This document shows positions 1-9,823 of a DNA stretch of 64,000 nucleotides, piece after piece. Position 1 is the stretch's first letter. The number at the start of each line of letters is the position of its first letter. This stretch comes from Paenibacillus sp. CC-CFT747 (GTDB lineage Bacteria > Bacillota > Bacilli > Paenibacillales > NBRC-103111), in NCBI GenBank assembly GCA_030323305.1, contig CP106741.1, forward strand, positions 4,463,501 to 4,527,500. The letters run 5' to 3'. A model generated the notes under the pieces. The model did no database searches. It was not told where the DNA came from and saw only the letters and a list, made by a program, of their open reading frames with translations. The position numbers and the translations under genes are program-made.

Positions 1-1
1 C

Positions 2-589
2 TCCATGGGCAAGCCGATTCCGGGCGTTGAGGCGGCCATCGTGGACGATGCGGGCAACGTGCTTCCGCCGTTCCGGATGGGCAATCTGGCCATCAAGACC
101 CCTTGGCCGTCGATGATGCGCAAAATCTGGAACAATCCGGCCAAGTACGAGGAGTATTTCCGCTTGCAGGGCTGGTACATCTCCGGCGACTCCGCCTATC
201 AGGATGAGGACGGGTATTTCTGGTTCCAGGGACGAATTGACGACGTGATCAACACGTCCGGCGAGCGCGTCGGCCCGTTCGAGGTGGAAAGCAAGCTGGT
301 CGAGCATCCTGCCGTCGCCGAAGCCGGTGTCATCGGCAAGCCGGATCCTCTCCGCGGAGAGGTCATCAAGGCGTTCATCTCCCTGCGGGAAGGATTCGAG
401 CCGTCCGATGAGCTGAAAGCCGATATTGCCAAGTTCGTCAAAGTAGGCCTTTCCGCTCATGCCGCACCGAGAGAGATTGAGTTCAAGGATAAGCTTCCCA
501 AAACGCGCAGCGGTAAGATCATGCGCCGGGTTCTGAAGGCTTGGGAGCTGAACCTTCCGACCGGAGACCTCTCGACCATCGAGGACTAA
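2..589 (+). CDS. acsA: Acetyl-CoA synthetase, C-terminal part
   Basis: This is the last ~195 codons of an AMP-forming acyl-CoA synthetase; the 5' part lies outside the window, and the frame is open from base 2. The enzyme activates acetate to acetyl-CoA through acetyl-AMP. Visible motifs are the GWYISGDSAYQDEDGYFWF adenylation block, the hinge segment GRIDDVINTSGERVGPFEVE, and the C-terminal PKTRSGKIMRR motif, whose Lys is the catalytic and acetylation-controlled residue in this family. The ending resembles Bacillus AcsA more than long-chain ligases. A strong hairpin terminator follows. Confidence 0.9.
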   Translation, partial: SMGKPIPGVEAAIVDDAGNVLPPFRMGNLAIKTPWPSMMRKIWNNPAKYEEYFRLQGWYISGDSAYQDEDGYFWFQGRIDDVINTSGERVGPFEVESKLVEHPAVAEAGVIGKPDPLRGEVIKAFISLREGFEPSDELKADIAKFVKVGLSAHAAPREIEFKDKLPKTRSGKIMRRVLKAWELNLPTGDLSTIED

Positions 590-621
590 TCTACATCCTA
601 AATAAGACCTGACCTTAAATA

Positions 622-664
622 AGACCCCGCCGTTCCGGAATGTCCGAAACGGCGGGGTCTTGTT
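622..664. terminator. Bidirectional terminator between acsA and the PBP gene
   Basis: A 13-bp perfect inverted repeat (AGACCCCGCCGTT at 622-634, AACGGCGGGGTCT at 648-660) lies between two convergent genes. T-rich sequence is short on both sides, so it probably serves both acsA and the penicillin-binding protein gene. Confidence 0.8.
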
Positions 665-675
665 ATGGCATGCCT

Positions 676-3600
676 TTATTTCTTAACTTCGATAGAGGAG
701 GAGGGAGGGGACTCTCCGGAGCGGTTCTCCGCGGTGACCCGGTAGAAGCCCTCGGTGACATTCGACATATGCAGGTAGCCGTTAATCGGAGAGGTGCCCA
801 GCTTGCGGTAAGAGCCGTTCTCCTTGTTGCTGTAATAGACGGTATACTGGGTCACCTGCTCGGAAGAAGGACTGGCATTCCAGGAAAGCTGAACCGACAT
901 CCCTTCCGATTTGGCCCTCAGGCCGGAAGGCGAGCCGGGCTTGCCTTCTTTTCCATCGCCAGGCCCTTCCGGCTTGCTGCTGCCGCCTTGCGGGTTCCCT
1001 CCGATAGGCAGAATGGCCGAGTTGGGGTCGAACAGGCTTCCGTCGCCGGTAATGGCCTGGCTTGGAGGAGACTCCTTGCCGGCCACGTCCACGGCCGTTA
1101 CGTAGAAGGTGGAGAAGCCCCCGCGAGCGGAACGTTGCGGAACATGGTCTCATTCCCGGCTTCAATGATTTGGCCGGGAACCCGCTGGAATGGTCCGCGG
1201 TTAACGGAGCGGTAAAGCCGGTACCCGACAACATCCTTGCTGCCGGAGGCCGAGAAGGAAAGGCGTCCGCTTTCTCCATTGGCGGTAAAGACCAGCCCTC
1301 CCGGAGCGCTTGGAGCCGCACCGTCATCGGTACGGGGATCGGTATCCACTGGAGCGTCATTGTCCGCATCGAGCGGGACATAGAAGCTGAGCGGCCTGCG
1401 GCGGTCCTTCGCCACTTTGTCCATCACGCTGGAAATTTTGCCGAGAATCGAGCTGATGGGCTCCTTCCGTTTGATCACTACCTTCTCATGAAGGAACTCC
1501 TCCGGCGTCTCCGGATGGGGGACATAGTTGACCCCATTGTAGGAGATGTATTTCATTGGAATCATCACGTCGTCCACTTCGGTAGGGATAAACTTCTTGT
1601 TGAACAGATCGGTCACCAGATGACCGGAGCTCGCCACGAGATCGCTTGGAAGCTTGCCGGACAGATTGGAGACGGTCATCTCGACAATATTAGCCGGACG
1701 CTTGAATTCTTTGGTGGCGAATAGCTCCGGCTTCTTGTTAATGGCTTCGTCCATAACCAAGGCCCAGATCGACTTGGCCCGGTTCTTGCCGGCGTTGCTC
1801 AGCTTGTTGACCGGCTTCTCGTAGCCGGCCCAGACGCCGACGGTAATATCCGGCGAGTACCCCATGAACCAGGCGTCGGCGTCATCCTGGGTGGATCCCG
1901 TTTTGCCGACAACGGGAATCTGACCGTAATGCTTGAAGTCCTTCTTAAGCGAGACGGCGGTCCCGTCGGTGATAACCGTACGCAGCATATCCGTCATCAG
2001 GTAGGCGGTTTCCTCGGAGAAGACTGAGGCCGGCTTGCGTTCATGCTCATAGACCGTTTTGCCTTGGGAATCGACGATTTTGCTGATCATGTACCCGTCG
2101 TTAAACGTTCCCTGGTTCGCGATCGTGGCGTACGCATTCGTGAGCTCGGATACCGAAACGCCTTTGCTCAGACCGCCGATTACCCCGGTTTGGGCCACTT
2201 CATCGGATTTTGTAATGGTGTTGATCCCCATTTTTTTGGCGTAGGTCCAAGCTTCCTTGATGCCTACGTCGTTTAAGAACAGCTTGATGGCCGGGATATT
2301 GTAGGACTGGTTCAAAGCCTTGCGGGCTGTAACCAAGCCATGGAAATCATCATCCCAGTTCTCGGGAATATGATAGCCCTTGGAGCCGTCCTTGAGAAGG
2401 ATCGGCACGTCGTCAATGACCCCGGCCGGCTGGATGGCGCCTTTCTCGAGAGCCGGCACATAAGCCGCGATGGGCTTCATGGTGGAACCGGGCTGCCGGA
2501 AGGTACGTGTGGCATGGTTGACCTGGTTCTCGAAATTTCGTCCTTCGATCATCCCGAGGATGGCGCCGGTCTTGTTCTCCATGAGGACGGCACCGACCTG
2601 CTCGGCACCTTTGACCTTGTCGTCGGGCGAGAAGTTCTTCTCGTTCTGGGCAATGGCCTGCATGGCGTCATAAATCGTTTTGTCGATGGTCGTATAGATC
2701 TGGTAGCCGCCGCGGCGCAGGGTAATGCGCATTTCCTTCAGAGCGGCGGAGTAGGCCTCCGGATCCTTCTCTGGATCGAGCTTAGGGTTGTTCACCTTGA
2801 GAAGAATTTCCGCCGTTTTCTCTTCGGCTTCGATCATCAGGTAAGGATAGGTATTGTAAGCCTTCTCCTGCTTCTCGGAGAACGTGGAGGCAATATCAAA
2901 GTTCAGGGCTTCCTGCAGCTGCTCCTCGGTAATATAATTTTCCTTTCGCATGCTGCGCAGAACCTGCTGCTCCCTTACAATCGCTTTCTTGATGTTGTCC
3001 TCGTCGCGGATTCCTTTGCTGTTGTAAGTGGAGAAATTGCTCGGCTGCTGGGGAATTCCCGCCAAGTAGGCGCACTGGGCAAGGTTGAGCTGGTTCAAGT
3101 CGTCCACGTTGAAAATCCCTTTGGCCGCCGCCTTGATCCCGTACAGGTTGTAGCCCGTTGCTCCATTCCCGTAAGGAACCTTATTCAGATAAGCCGTTAA
3201 TATTTCATCCTTCGACATATACCGTTCGAGACGAAAGGAAAGCAGAAGCTCCTTGAACTTCCGGCTCATCTCTTTGTCAAGGCTGAGAAAGACACGGCGG
3301 GCGAGCTGCTGGGTCAGCGTGCTTCCTCCCGTTTGAATCGGTTCGTTCAGCAGCTTCTCCTTGGCGGCCCTTAGGAAGCCGCTTACGGAAACGCCGTGAT
3401 GCTCATAGAAATTGGCATCCTCAATGGCAATGACGGCATGGCGCAGCGTCTCGGGAATTTCGCTGTGGGTGGCAAGCCTCCGGTCTTCGTCCGTCCGAAG
3501 CTGGCCCAATTTCGTTCCATCGTTGAAGTACACGAATCCGGTCTGGGCATCATCCTGCATTTCCTTCCTTATGTACTCCTCGCTTCGTACTGGATCGTCC

Positions 3601-3767
3601 TTCACAAGGGCGGAGACATACCCGAAGGCGACTCCCGCACCGAGAAATCCGCTGATGATTCCGACAATCACCAGCCATTTAATCGTTAGGAGCAAAAAGA
3701 GTCCCGATTTACGGTAAAACGGCCGGCGAAAATGGGCCAACCCCCGCTTCAGTTTATCTTTGAACAT
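676..3767 (-). CDS. Class A penicillin-binding protein (PBP1A type) with C-terminal fibronectin III repeats
   Basis: Bifunctional peptidoglycan glycosyltransferase/transpeptidase anchored by one N-terminal membrane segment (about residues 25-50). The glycosyltransferase domain carries EDANFYEHHG and GGSTLTQQLARRVF. The transpeptidase domain has the active-site SxxK in RQPGSTMKP, an SYN motif in LNQSYNIPA, and KTGST. Two fibronectin type III-like repeats follow at the C-terminus. The start at 3767 is supported by an AAGGAGG site. The frame breaks in the C-run at 1118-1122: one extra base joins ...PLAG to GFSTFYVTAVDVAGK and carries the second FN3 repeat to the stop at 676. I treat the two pieces as one gene of about 1030 codons. 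Confidence 0.9.
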
Positions 3768-3881
3768 TCAGAAACCTCCTTAGAACAGCTACATTATAGC
3801 ACAAAAGCGTTAAAATGGGGGTGGAGGGCTGCTGGATGCTTTAGGAAAGAGGGGCGGCCGGGTTCGGCACACAGGCTCCGG

Positions 3882-3912
3882 TTGACTTTGTTGGTAAGAA
3901 ATGATATATACT
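3882..3912 (+). promoter_or_regulatory. Sigma-A promoter of the tyrS leader
   Basis: The -35 TTGACT is at 3882-3887. The -10 is TATATA at 3905-3910 (17-bp spacer) or TATACT at 3907-3912. It lies just upstream of the T-box leader. Confidence 0.65.
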
Positions 3913-3917
3913 TAACA

Positions 3918-4249
3918 TAAAATTTAATCTCAAAAAGCGTTGAAGGACAGGAGTGGATCCGTTATCCGCTCCGCAGTAGAATGCAAGCTGCAGCATTTCA
4001 GAGAGCCGGTGGGAGGTGCGAACCGGTACAGGCGGCATTCGAATTACCGTCCGGAGCCGGGGAAGGGAACAAGCGGGAGGGCTTCCGGAAAGCTCCTGTT
4101 TCATTATCTTCCTACCGGGGCAATCCCGTTATTCCTTGTGGAGTGAAAGTACACCGCCTGCCTGGTAAGGGCTGGTCAGGGTGTGCTTTAAGTAGGGTGG
4201 TACCGCGAGCTAAGCCTTCTCGTCCCTTGTGGAGACGAAAGGCTTTTTT
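3918..4249 (+). promoter_or_regulatory. Tyrosine T-box leader of tyrS
   Basis: A T-box element senses uncharged tRNA-Tyr and prevents termination ahead of the synthetase gene. The stem I signature AGAGAGCCGGTGG and GGTGCGAACCGG is present around 4000-4026. The conserved T-box GGTGGTACCGCG lies at 4196-4207. The competing terminator follows: stem AAGCCTT...AAAGGCTT at 4212-4243, then a T-run. A TAC triplet at 4045-4047 in the presumed specifier loop fits tyrosine and the downstream gene; I assigned it by eye, not by folding. Confidence 0.9.
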
Positions 4250-4277
4250 CTATTTCTGTCGAGAGGGGTTTGCAAGC

Positions 4278-5534
4278 ATGGTTAAATGCAATGAATTAAG
4301 CGAAGAGCAGCAGAAGGAGGTCAACCGCCAGTGGGAGCTGTTCAGCCGGGGAGCGGCCGAAATCGTACCTGAGGAAGAGCTGAAGGACAAGATCATTCAG
4401 TCCGTCGCCACCGGGACTCCTTTGAAAGTAAAGCTGGGGCTAGATCCTTCCGCACCCGATATCCACGTGGGCCATACGGTGGTCCTGCATAAGCTTCGTC
4501 AATTCCAGGAGGCGGGGCATCAGGTTCAGCTGATCATCGGGGATTTCACGGGAAGAATCGGAGACCCCACCGGAAAATCGGAAACCCGCAAGCAGCTGAC
4601 CGAAGAGGATGTGACCCGCAACGCGGAAACCTACCGGAAGCAAATTTTCAAAATTCTCGATGCGGACAAGACCCAGGTCTACTTCAACAGCGAATGGCTC
4701 GCTCCGATGACCTTTGCGGAGGTGGTCGGGCTGTCGGCTAAGCTGACCGTTGCCCGCATGCTCGAAAGGGATGACTTCAGCAAGCGTTATGCCGGCGGCC
4801 TGCCGATTCATATCCATGAATTCTTTTACCCGCTCATGCAGGGATACGATTCCGTTGCCTTGAAGAGTGACGTGGAGTTGGGCGGGACAGACCAGAAGTT
4901 CAACCTCCTCATGGGGCGTACGCTTCAGAAGGAATACGGGGTGCCTGCGCAGGCGGCGCTCATGCTGCCGCTGCTTGAAGGGCTCGACGGCGTGAACAAG
5001 ATGAGCAAGAGCTTGGGCAACTACATCGGGATTGATGAGGCTCCTAACGAGATCTACGGCAAGTCGATGTCTATCCCCGATGAACTCATGATCAAATACT
5101 ACGAGCTGGCTACCGACATCTCTAACGATGAGCTGGCTGCGCTGCGCCAGGGGCTGACGGACGGAACCGTTCACCCGCGGGATGCCAAAATGAAGCTGGC
5201 CGCCTCCTTCGTAAGGATGTATCACGGGGAAGAGGCCGCGAAGGAAGCGGAGCAGCATTTCGTAACGGTCTTCCAGCAGCGTTCGCTTCCGGATGAGATT
5301 GAGGAGGTTACGGTTCCGTCCTCCGAGCTCGATAACGGCAAGATCCGGCTCGTGAAGCTGCTCGTGACCGCGGGCCTTCAAGCCTCGAACGGAGAAGCCA
5401 AGCGGAGCATTCAGCAGGGAGCTGTCAAGATCAACGAAGAGAAGAACGACGATCCCCAGGCGGAGATAGCCCTGGCCGATGGGGACATCATCCAAGTGGG
5501 CAAACGTAAGTTTGCCAAAATCCGGCTGGCCTAG
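4278..5534 (+). CDS. tyrS: Tyrosyl-tRNA synthetase (TyrZ-like class)
   Basis: Charges tRNA-Tyr with tyrosine in the cytosol. The class I signatures are visible: HVGH (the HIGH motif) in LDPSAPDIHVGHTVV and KMSKS in NKMSKSLGNY. A C-terminal S4-like RNA-binding domain (QASNGEAKRSIQQGAVKINEE) is present. The 418 residues match the family. The reading frame is open much further upstream, but ATG 4278 lies just after the T-box terminator and fits the family N-terminus. The KLGLDPSAPD opening resembles B. subtilis TyrZ more than the main TyrS, so this may be a second paralogue or the only one. Confidence 0.96.
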   Translation: MVKCNELSEEQQKEVNRQWELFSRGAAEIVPEEELKDKIIQSVATGTPLKVKLGLDPSAPDIHVGHTVVLHKLRQFQEAGHQVQLIIGDFTGRIGDPTGKSETRKQLTEEDVTRNAETYRKQIFKILDADKTQVYFNSEWLAPMTFAEVVGLSAKLTVARMLERDDFSKRYAGGLPIHIHEFFYPLMQGYDSVALKSDVELGGTDQKFNLLMGRTLQKEYGVPAQAALMLPLLEGLDGVNKMSKSLGNYIGIDEAPNEIYGKSMSIPDELMIKYYELATDISNDELAALRQGLTDGTVHPRDAKMKLAASFVRMYHGEEAAKEAEQHFVTVFQQRSLPDEIEEVTVPSSELDNGKIRLVKLLVTAGLQASNGEAKRSIQQGAVKINEEKNDDPQAEIALADGDIIQVGKRKFAKIRLA

Positions 5535-5623
5535 CGCTGCCTATTGGCCCTTTGGCCGTAGGTGCTTTCGGCCAAGGAGACCGGCCGTGCCTGATAACGG
5601 TGCAGGCTCGTCTAACAGCAAAA

Positions 5624-5659
5624 AAACGTGCCTTCGAAGAAAAGAAGGCACGCTTTTTT
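5624..5659 (+). terminator. Terminator after tyrS
   Basis: Stem CGTGCCTTC (5627-5635) pairs with GAAGGCACG (5644-5652) and is followed by six T. The preceding A-run means it could also work on the other strand. Confidence 0.85.
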
Positions 5660-5720
5660 GCTGTGGACGGTGACGGAAGGCGGTCATGGATCAACCACTG
5701 GTTCCCGCCTGCCTCCAAAG

Positions 5721-5750
5721 AAAACCCCCGGAGAAAGACTCCGGGGGAAG
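5721..5750 (-). terminator. Terminator of rpsD
   Basis: Stem CCCCCGGAG (5725-5733) and CTCCGGGGG (5739-5747), followed on the minus strand by TTTT. It begins about 10 bases after the rpsD stop codon. Confidence 0.85.
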
Positions 5751-5757
5751 GATCCGA

Positions 5758-6360
5758 TTAGCGGCTGTAGAACTCGACGATTTGCTTCTCGTCGATTTCT
5801 TGAGACAGCTCGGAACGCTCAGGAAGACGAACATAACGGCCTTCCATAGCGGTATCGTTGAAATCAAGGTAAGCGGCAATGTGGTGGCGATTGCCAACGG
5901 CTTCTTTGATGGAAGCGAGGCCGCGGCTTCTTTCACGAAGACCGATTACGTCGCCAACGGAAACGGTGTAGGAAGCGATGTCCACTTTCTTGCCGTTAAC
6001 TTGTACGTGTCCGTGGGAAACCAGCTGACGCGCGCCGGCGCGGGAGTTAGCGAACCCAAGACGGTAAACGAGGTTATCCAGACGGCTTTCCAGCAGAACC
6101 ATGAAGTTCTCACCGGAAATACCTTTCATTTTGGAAGCTTTCGTGTACAGGTTGCGGAATTGCTTCTCGTTCAAGCCGTACATATGGCGAAGCTTCTGCT
6201 TCTCTTGCAGCTGCATGCCGTAGCCGCTAATTTTTCTTTTTTGCCCTGGGCCGTGCTGGCCTGGAGGGAAAGGACGTTTTGCCAATTCTTTGCCGGTGCC
6301 GCTCAGGGAGATGCCCAGGCGACGGCTGAGTTTAAATTTAGGACCTGTGTATCGAGACAT
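5758..6360 (-). CDS. rpsD: 30S ribosomal protein S4
   Basis: Primary-binding protein of the small ribosomal subunit, and in Bacillus the repressor of its own mRNA. The 200-residue protein begins MSRYTGPKFKLSRRLGISLSG, typical of S4, and contains the S4 RNA-binding domain (ESRLDNLVYRLGFANSRAGA, then RQLVSHGHVQVNGKKVDIASY). An AAGGAG site precedes the start. It is transcribed alone, with its own promoter, a leader of about 200 nt and a terminator. Confidence 0.98.
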   Translation of the reverse strand: MSRYTGPKFKLSRRLGISLSGTGKELAKRPFPPGQHGPGQKRKISGYGMQLQEKQKLRHMYGLNEKQFRNLYTKASKMKGISGENFMVLLESRLDNLVYRLGFANSRAGARQLVSHGHVQVNGKKVDIASYTVSVGDVIGLRERSRGLASIKEAVGNRHHIAAYLDFNDTAMEGRYVRLPERSELSQEIDEKQIVEFYSR

Positions 6361-6558
6361 GTATCAATGGCTCCTTCAGCTTTTTAGTTTTGGGTTTGTG
6401 TGTAGTTGGGTAAAACGTGATGGGGTTGATCCCGGTCGTGCCTGACTTTGTTTAAAGAGACGTTGAGCCTCCTGGCAAGCATGTTCAGCCGCAGTCCTGC
6501 CAGCAACAAAATCAGCGAGGGTTGACACGACGTATCAACAAATAGGTTGGTTCACACA
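6361..6558 (-). promoter_or_regulatory. Probable S4 autoregulatory leader of rpsD
   Basis: About 200 nt of untranslated RNA would lie between the rpsD promoter and start codon. B. subtilis rpsD has an S4-binding leader at the same place. I infer the function from position and length; I did not fold it against the known S4 leader model. Confidence 0.45.
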
Positions 6559-6565
6559 ACATCTA

Positions 6566-6595
6566 ATTCTATAAGATATCGATGCTGAATGTCAA
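6566..6595 (-). promoter_or_regulatory. Sigma-A promoter of rpsD
   Basis: On the minus strand the -35 is a consensus TTGACA (plus positions 6590-6595). The -10 is TATAGA (6568-6573) or TAGAAT (6566-6571), with spacing of 16 or 18 bases. Confidence 0.8.
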
Positions 6596-6732
6596 GGGCA
6601 TTTAGGCGCGTTAAGGAAGGATATAAGGTAGGAAAGCGGGATTTCTAGTGCAATATTCATATATTCATAGTATGATGACAGTAAGAAACGACAGCATTCG
6701 ATCTTACCCTATGCCGAACAAAGGAGCTCCTA

Positions 6733-8682
6733 ATGAAGGACTGGCCTCAAGAGTCTTCCTCCCCGAAAGCTATTATCTTCCCCCGCCGGCCCTGTCCGGA
6801 TGGCGGAAGCTTCCCTAATGGTTAACCTGCCCTGCCGGGAGATTCCGGATGAGCCGGCTCTACTCCTGTACCGGTCGGTGGTAAGCGGATTTGCCCTTTG
6901 GAAGGAGCAGCTGCCTCCGGAGAGGGAAGGTCTGCTATATATGTATACGACGAATGAAATGGAAGACAAGCTGGGCTTGGACCGGGAAGAGGGCACGGAG
7001 TGGTACGGCGTCCATGAGCTTCCGGAGGATGCTCGTGACCTGTGGAAGCAAGCAGGCTTCTGCCTGCAGTCGGGCATCCGATCGGCGTGGGAAGGAGCTT
7101 TTGGAATTCCGCTTGCTGACCAAGATGGCAGGGCAATTGCTGTTGTCGGCCTTTGCGGCCTAGCGGAGAAATCGGAAGCTTATATGGAGAAGTGGGGGAA
7201 CAGGACGGCTGCCGCTCTGGTTCCTTATGTGCTGCTTTCCTGGGAGAGGGAATTGTCCCGGCTCAGGGAAGATAGAATTCGAGCCCGCGAACAGCTGATA
7301 TCCTGTAAAGAGGAAGTCTTCAAGCTGTCTGAGCGGCTCTTCTCTCTAAATGACGGGCCCTCCATCTTAACGGAGCTGCTCGATTCGCTCCACCGGTTTT
7401 TCCCGAATTTTCGGGTAGACCTGCTTCTTTCCCAGGACAGCCAGGAGGAAGCCTCCCGGCGAAGCCCTTGAGCATTTTTAACGGAACCAGCCAGATCTGT
7501 ATCCGGGCGTTCATGGAGGGACGTCTTCTTACCAAAGGAGGACCGGAGGGGATTCGGGAGCTGGCGGCTCCCCTGGCAGGCAAGCAGGGCGTGTACGGCG
7601 TCGTTCATTTCCTGCGTGAGAGCGGGGCCGAGCTCCGTTTGGATACGAGCGTGCTGGAATCAGCGATCCGGGCGGCCGGCGCGGCGTTCGAGAACGCTCT
7701 GCTATACGAGCAGTCCAATCTGCTCGTCGCAGAGCTGCGGCTTATTAATGAAATTACAAGAAGGCTGAACGAAAGCTTGAAGCTGAAAGAGATCTACAGC
7801 TTCGCTTCCTCGGAACTGATTTCTATTTTCGATGCGGATTTCTGCTGCATTCTCCAGCACGACCGGAGCAGCAAACAGATGATCGTCCAGGCAAGCAATC
7901 TGCCGGCCCTTGAGCAAGCGAAGTTTACGCTTCAGGAAGGTTATGCCGGATTGATTTACGAAACCCGGGAGCCGGTGATCGTCTCCGATTACAGAGAGAA
8001 CCGGACGTTCGCTTCCCGGCTCATGGAAATGACGGACTCGCGCTCTTTAATCGGGTGCCCCTTGTATGTGAATGGGGAGGTGATCGGAGTCATCCTGGTG
8101 ACTCACCGGTATCCCCATTATTTTACGTATGACAATTACAAGCTTCTCCAGGTGCTTTCCGGGCATATCGGCTTGGCGATGGCGAATGCTTCCCTGCATG
8201 CGGAAGTAAGAAGGATGGTCATCACCGACAACCTGACGGGCTTGTACACGAGGCATTATTTGAACGAGCAGGTTTCCCACATGCAGCATAAGGACCAATG
8301 CGGTTCGCTGATTGTAGTGGATATCGACGATTTTAAAGGCATCAACGATACGTACGGTCATCTGGTGGGAGACCGCATTCTCATCCAGGTCAGTACGATC
8401 GTCCGTTCATCCATCCGCGAGACGGATATCCCCGCCCGGTGGGGTGGGGAAGAGCTGGCCATTTACCTTCCCCAGATCGGAAGCGATGCCGCTGTCCGCA
8501 TAGCGGAAAGAATCCGCTGCCGGGTGTTGAGCGAGACGGATCCGGCGGTCACCGTCTCCTGCGGCATTTCGGACTGGAGATACGGGGACGGCAAGATCAG
8601 CGTGGAATCGCTTTTCTACAAATCGGATATGGCCTTGTACAAAGCCAAGCACGGCGGTAAGAATCAACACCGGATAGGGTAA
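6733..8682 (+). CDS. GAF-GGDEF diguanylate cyclase (frameshifted in this sequence)
   Basis: Makes cyclic di-GMP from GTP. The C-terminal GGDEF domain has RWGGEELAIYLPQ, a permitted variant of GGDEF, and the inhibitory I-site RETD exactly five residues before GGEEL, so activity and product feedback are both likely. A GAF domain precedes it (FADFCCILQHD-like region to HIGLAMANASL), and a second divergent sensory region fills the N-terminus. No membrane segment is evident. Start ATG 6733 has an AAAGGAG site. Two one-base shifts are needed: C-run 6780-6784 (less certain; otherwise the start is 6800, which has no ribosome site) and CCC at 7465-7467. No phosphodiesterase domain is linked to it. Confidence 0.85.
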
Positions 8683-8749
8683 GGATAACAGGGAACTTGG
8701 CCGTTCCTTGGTTACAAGGAGCGGGAATGCCAAGGAGGTAGATTGTTTT

Positions 8750-9444
8750 TTGAGAATGCCATCCATCAAGAAATGCATAATGTACGCAGGTATCCTGGCC
8801 GCGGCCGCCTGGCTCATTTATTTTCTTTTCTTCACCCGGACCGGTCTCCGGTTAACGCACGTCAACATGCGGGATTTGTCGGAGGACCTTCAAGCTCTCG
8901 GGCCTTATGCGCTTTTTCTCGGTATGCTCGCGGTTTTTATCCAGACCCTTGTCCCGATCGTTCCTTTTATGCTAGTGGCCGGGGCGAATGTTCTTGTCTT
9001 CGGACTTGTCCAAGGAGTTACCATCAACTACACGATGGCCTGTATCGGGGCCGCTGCCGCTTTTTCTTCGCCCGTTATTACGGGCACTCCTGGGTGGAGA
9101 AGAAGCTGGACCGGTATCCGGCGGTGCTGGAGTTCAACAAGCGGCTGGAAACCCATGGCTTTTTCTATGTTCTAGTCGGGCGGCTTATTCCCATTCTCCC
9201 TTCGACAGCCATCAATCTAGGGGCGGGCGTAAGCAAGATTCGGGTCTCTCACTTTATTCTGGCAACCCTAATCGGGAAGCTCCCGATTGTCTACCTGGAG
9301 TCCACCATCGCCCATGACATGCTTCATATTCACAAGCACAAGGGCCGGCTCGTTCTCTACGTGGTCATCTTCCTCGTGCTGCTGTATATTGGGAGTTTGT
9401 TTAAAAGCAAAATCACCGGGAAATTCAATTCCCCCAAAAAGTAA
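8750..9444 (+). CDS. DedA/TVP38-family membrane protein (frameshifted in this sequence)
   Basis: Polytopic inner-membrane protein of the VTT (SNARE-associated) superfamily; relatives are implicated in lipid transport. The N-terminal membrane helix is followed by the re-entrant-loop region VIPFMLVAGANVLVFG. A second conserved block, FYVLVGRLIPILPSTAINLGAG, matches the family arginine/proline loop. TTG 8750 is chosen because AAGGAGG lies 11 bases upstream; ATG 8756 is possible. The T-run at 9061-9065 lacks one base: restoring it turns ...AAAAFSSPV into AAAAFFFARYYGHSWVEKKLD and joins both halves. Confidence 0.85.
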
Positions 9445-9455
9445 GCCGCTTCGTA

Positions 9456-9484
9456 TTGCATGCAAGCGCTTGAAAAGGTATCAT
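9456..9484 (+). promoter_or_regulatory. Promoter with cre-like palindrome upstream of the HPr-like gene
   Basis: The -35 TTGCAT (9456-9461) and -10 TATCAT (9479-9484) are 17 bases apart. The spacer holds the perfect palindrome CAAGCGCTTG (9463-9472), resembling LacI/CcpA-family operators. A repressor there would block polymerase. Confidence 0.5.
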
Positions 9485-9527
9485 AAAGAAGATTTAACCG
9501 ATTTCATAATCAAATGGAGGGAATACG

Positions 9528-9776
9528 ATGTCCAATTCCAGCAATGCAGCGATTGTGGAAATTTCCCAGACGGCGAACAAGTTTCGCTCTTCGATCGTTC
9601 TGCAGTACGAAAACAAGTATATCGACGTAAAAAGCATCCTTGGTCTATTCACCACTTTGCTGACCAGCGGACAGTATAATCTCCATGTCCACGGTCCCGA
9701 TGCGGAAGAAGCCAAGACGGCCATGAGCGAAGTCTTTGCCAAGCACAACATGGCGGTAAACGTAATCACCGATTAA
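9528..9776 (+). CDS. HPr-like protein lacking the phosphorylatable histidine
   Basis: An 82-residue protein of the HPr fold. The region ISQTANKFRSSIVLQYENK aligns with HPr VQTASKY...NLEYNGK. KSILGL preserves the regulatory Ser-46 site of HPr (here Ser-36). The HARP segment around the PEP-dependent His-15 is missing: aligned positions are Ser-5, Ala-7 and Ala-8, and the first beta strand is shortened. It therefore cannot act as a normal sugar phosphocarrier. It resembles Crh, which lacks His-15 and works with CcpA after HPr kinase phosphorylation; equivalence is inferred. A GGAGGG site precedes ATG 9528. Confidence 0.8.
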   Translation: MSNSSNAAIVEISQTANKFRSSIVLQYENKYIDVKSILGLFTTLLTSGQYNLHVHGPDAEEAKTAMSEVFAKHNMAVNVITD

Positions 9777-9791
9777 TTAAGAAAGAACAAT

Positions 9792-9823
9792 CAAGCATTT
9801 CGCCCGGGCGGAATGCTTTTTTG
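9792..9823 (+). terminator. Terminator after the HPr-like gene
   Basis: Stem AAGCATTTCGCC / GGCGGAATGCTT with wobble pairs, followed by a T-run at 9817-9822. Confidence 0.8.

Noticed and set aside
640..1724. Open frames on the plus strand opposite the PBP gene.
   Set aside because: They lie within the coding region of a clear penicillin-binding protein, lack ribosome sites and resemble no known protein. The many long antisense frames elsewhere are the same effect of GC-rich coding sequence.
3981..4277. N-terminal extension of TyrS.
   Set aside because: This stretch is the T-box leader with terminator; ATG 4278 gives the family length.
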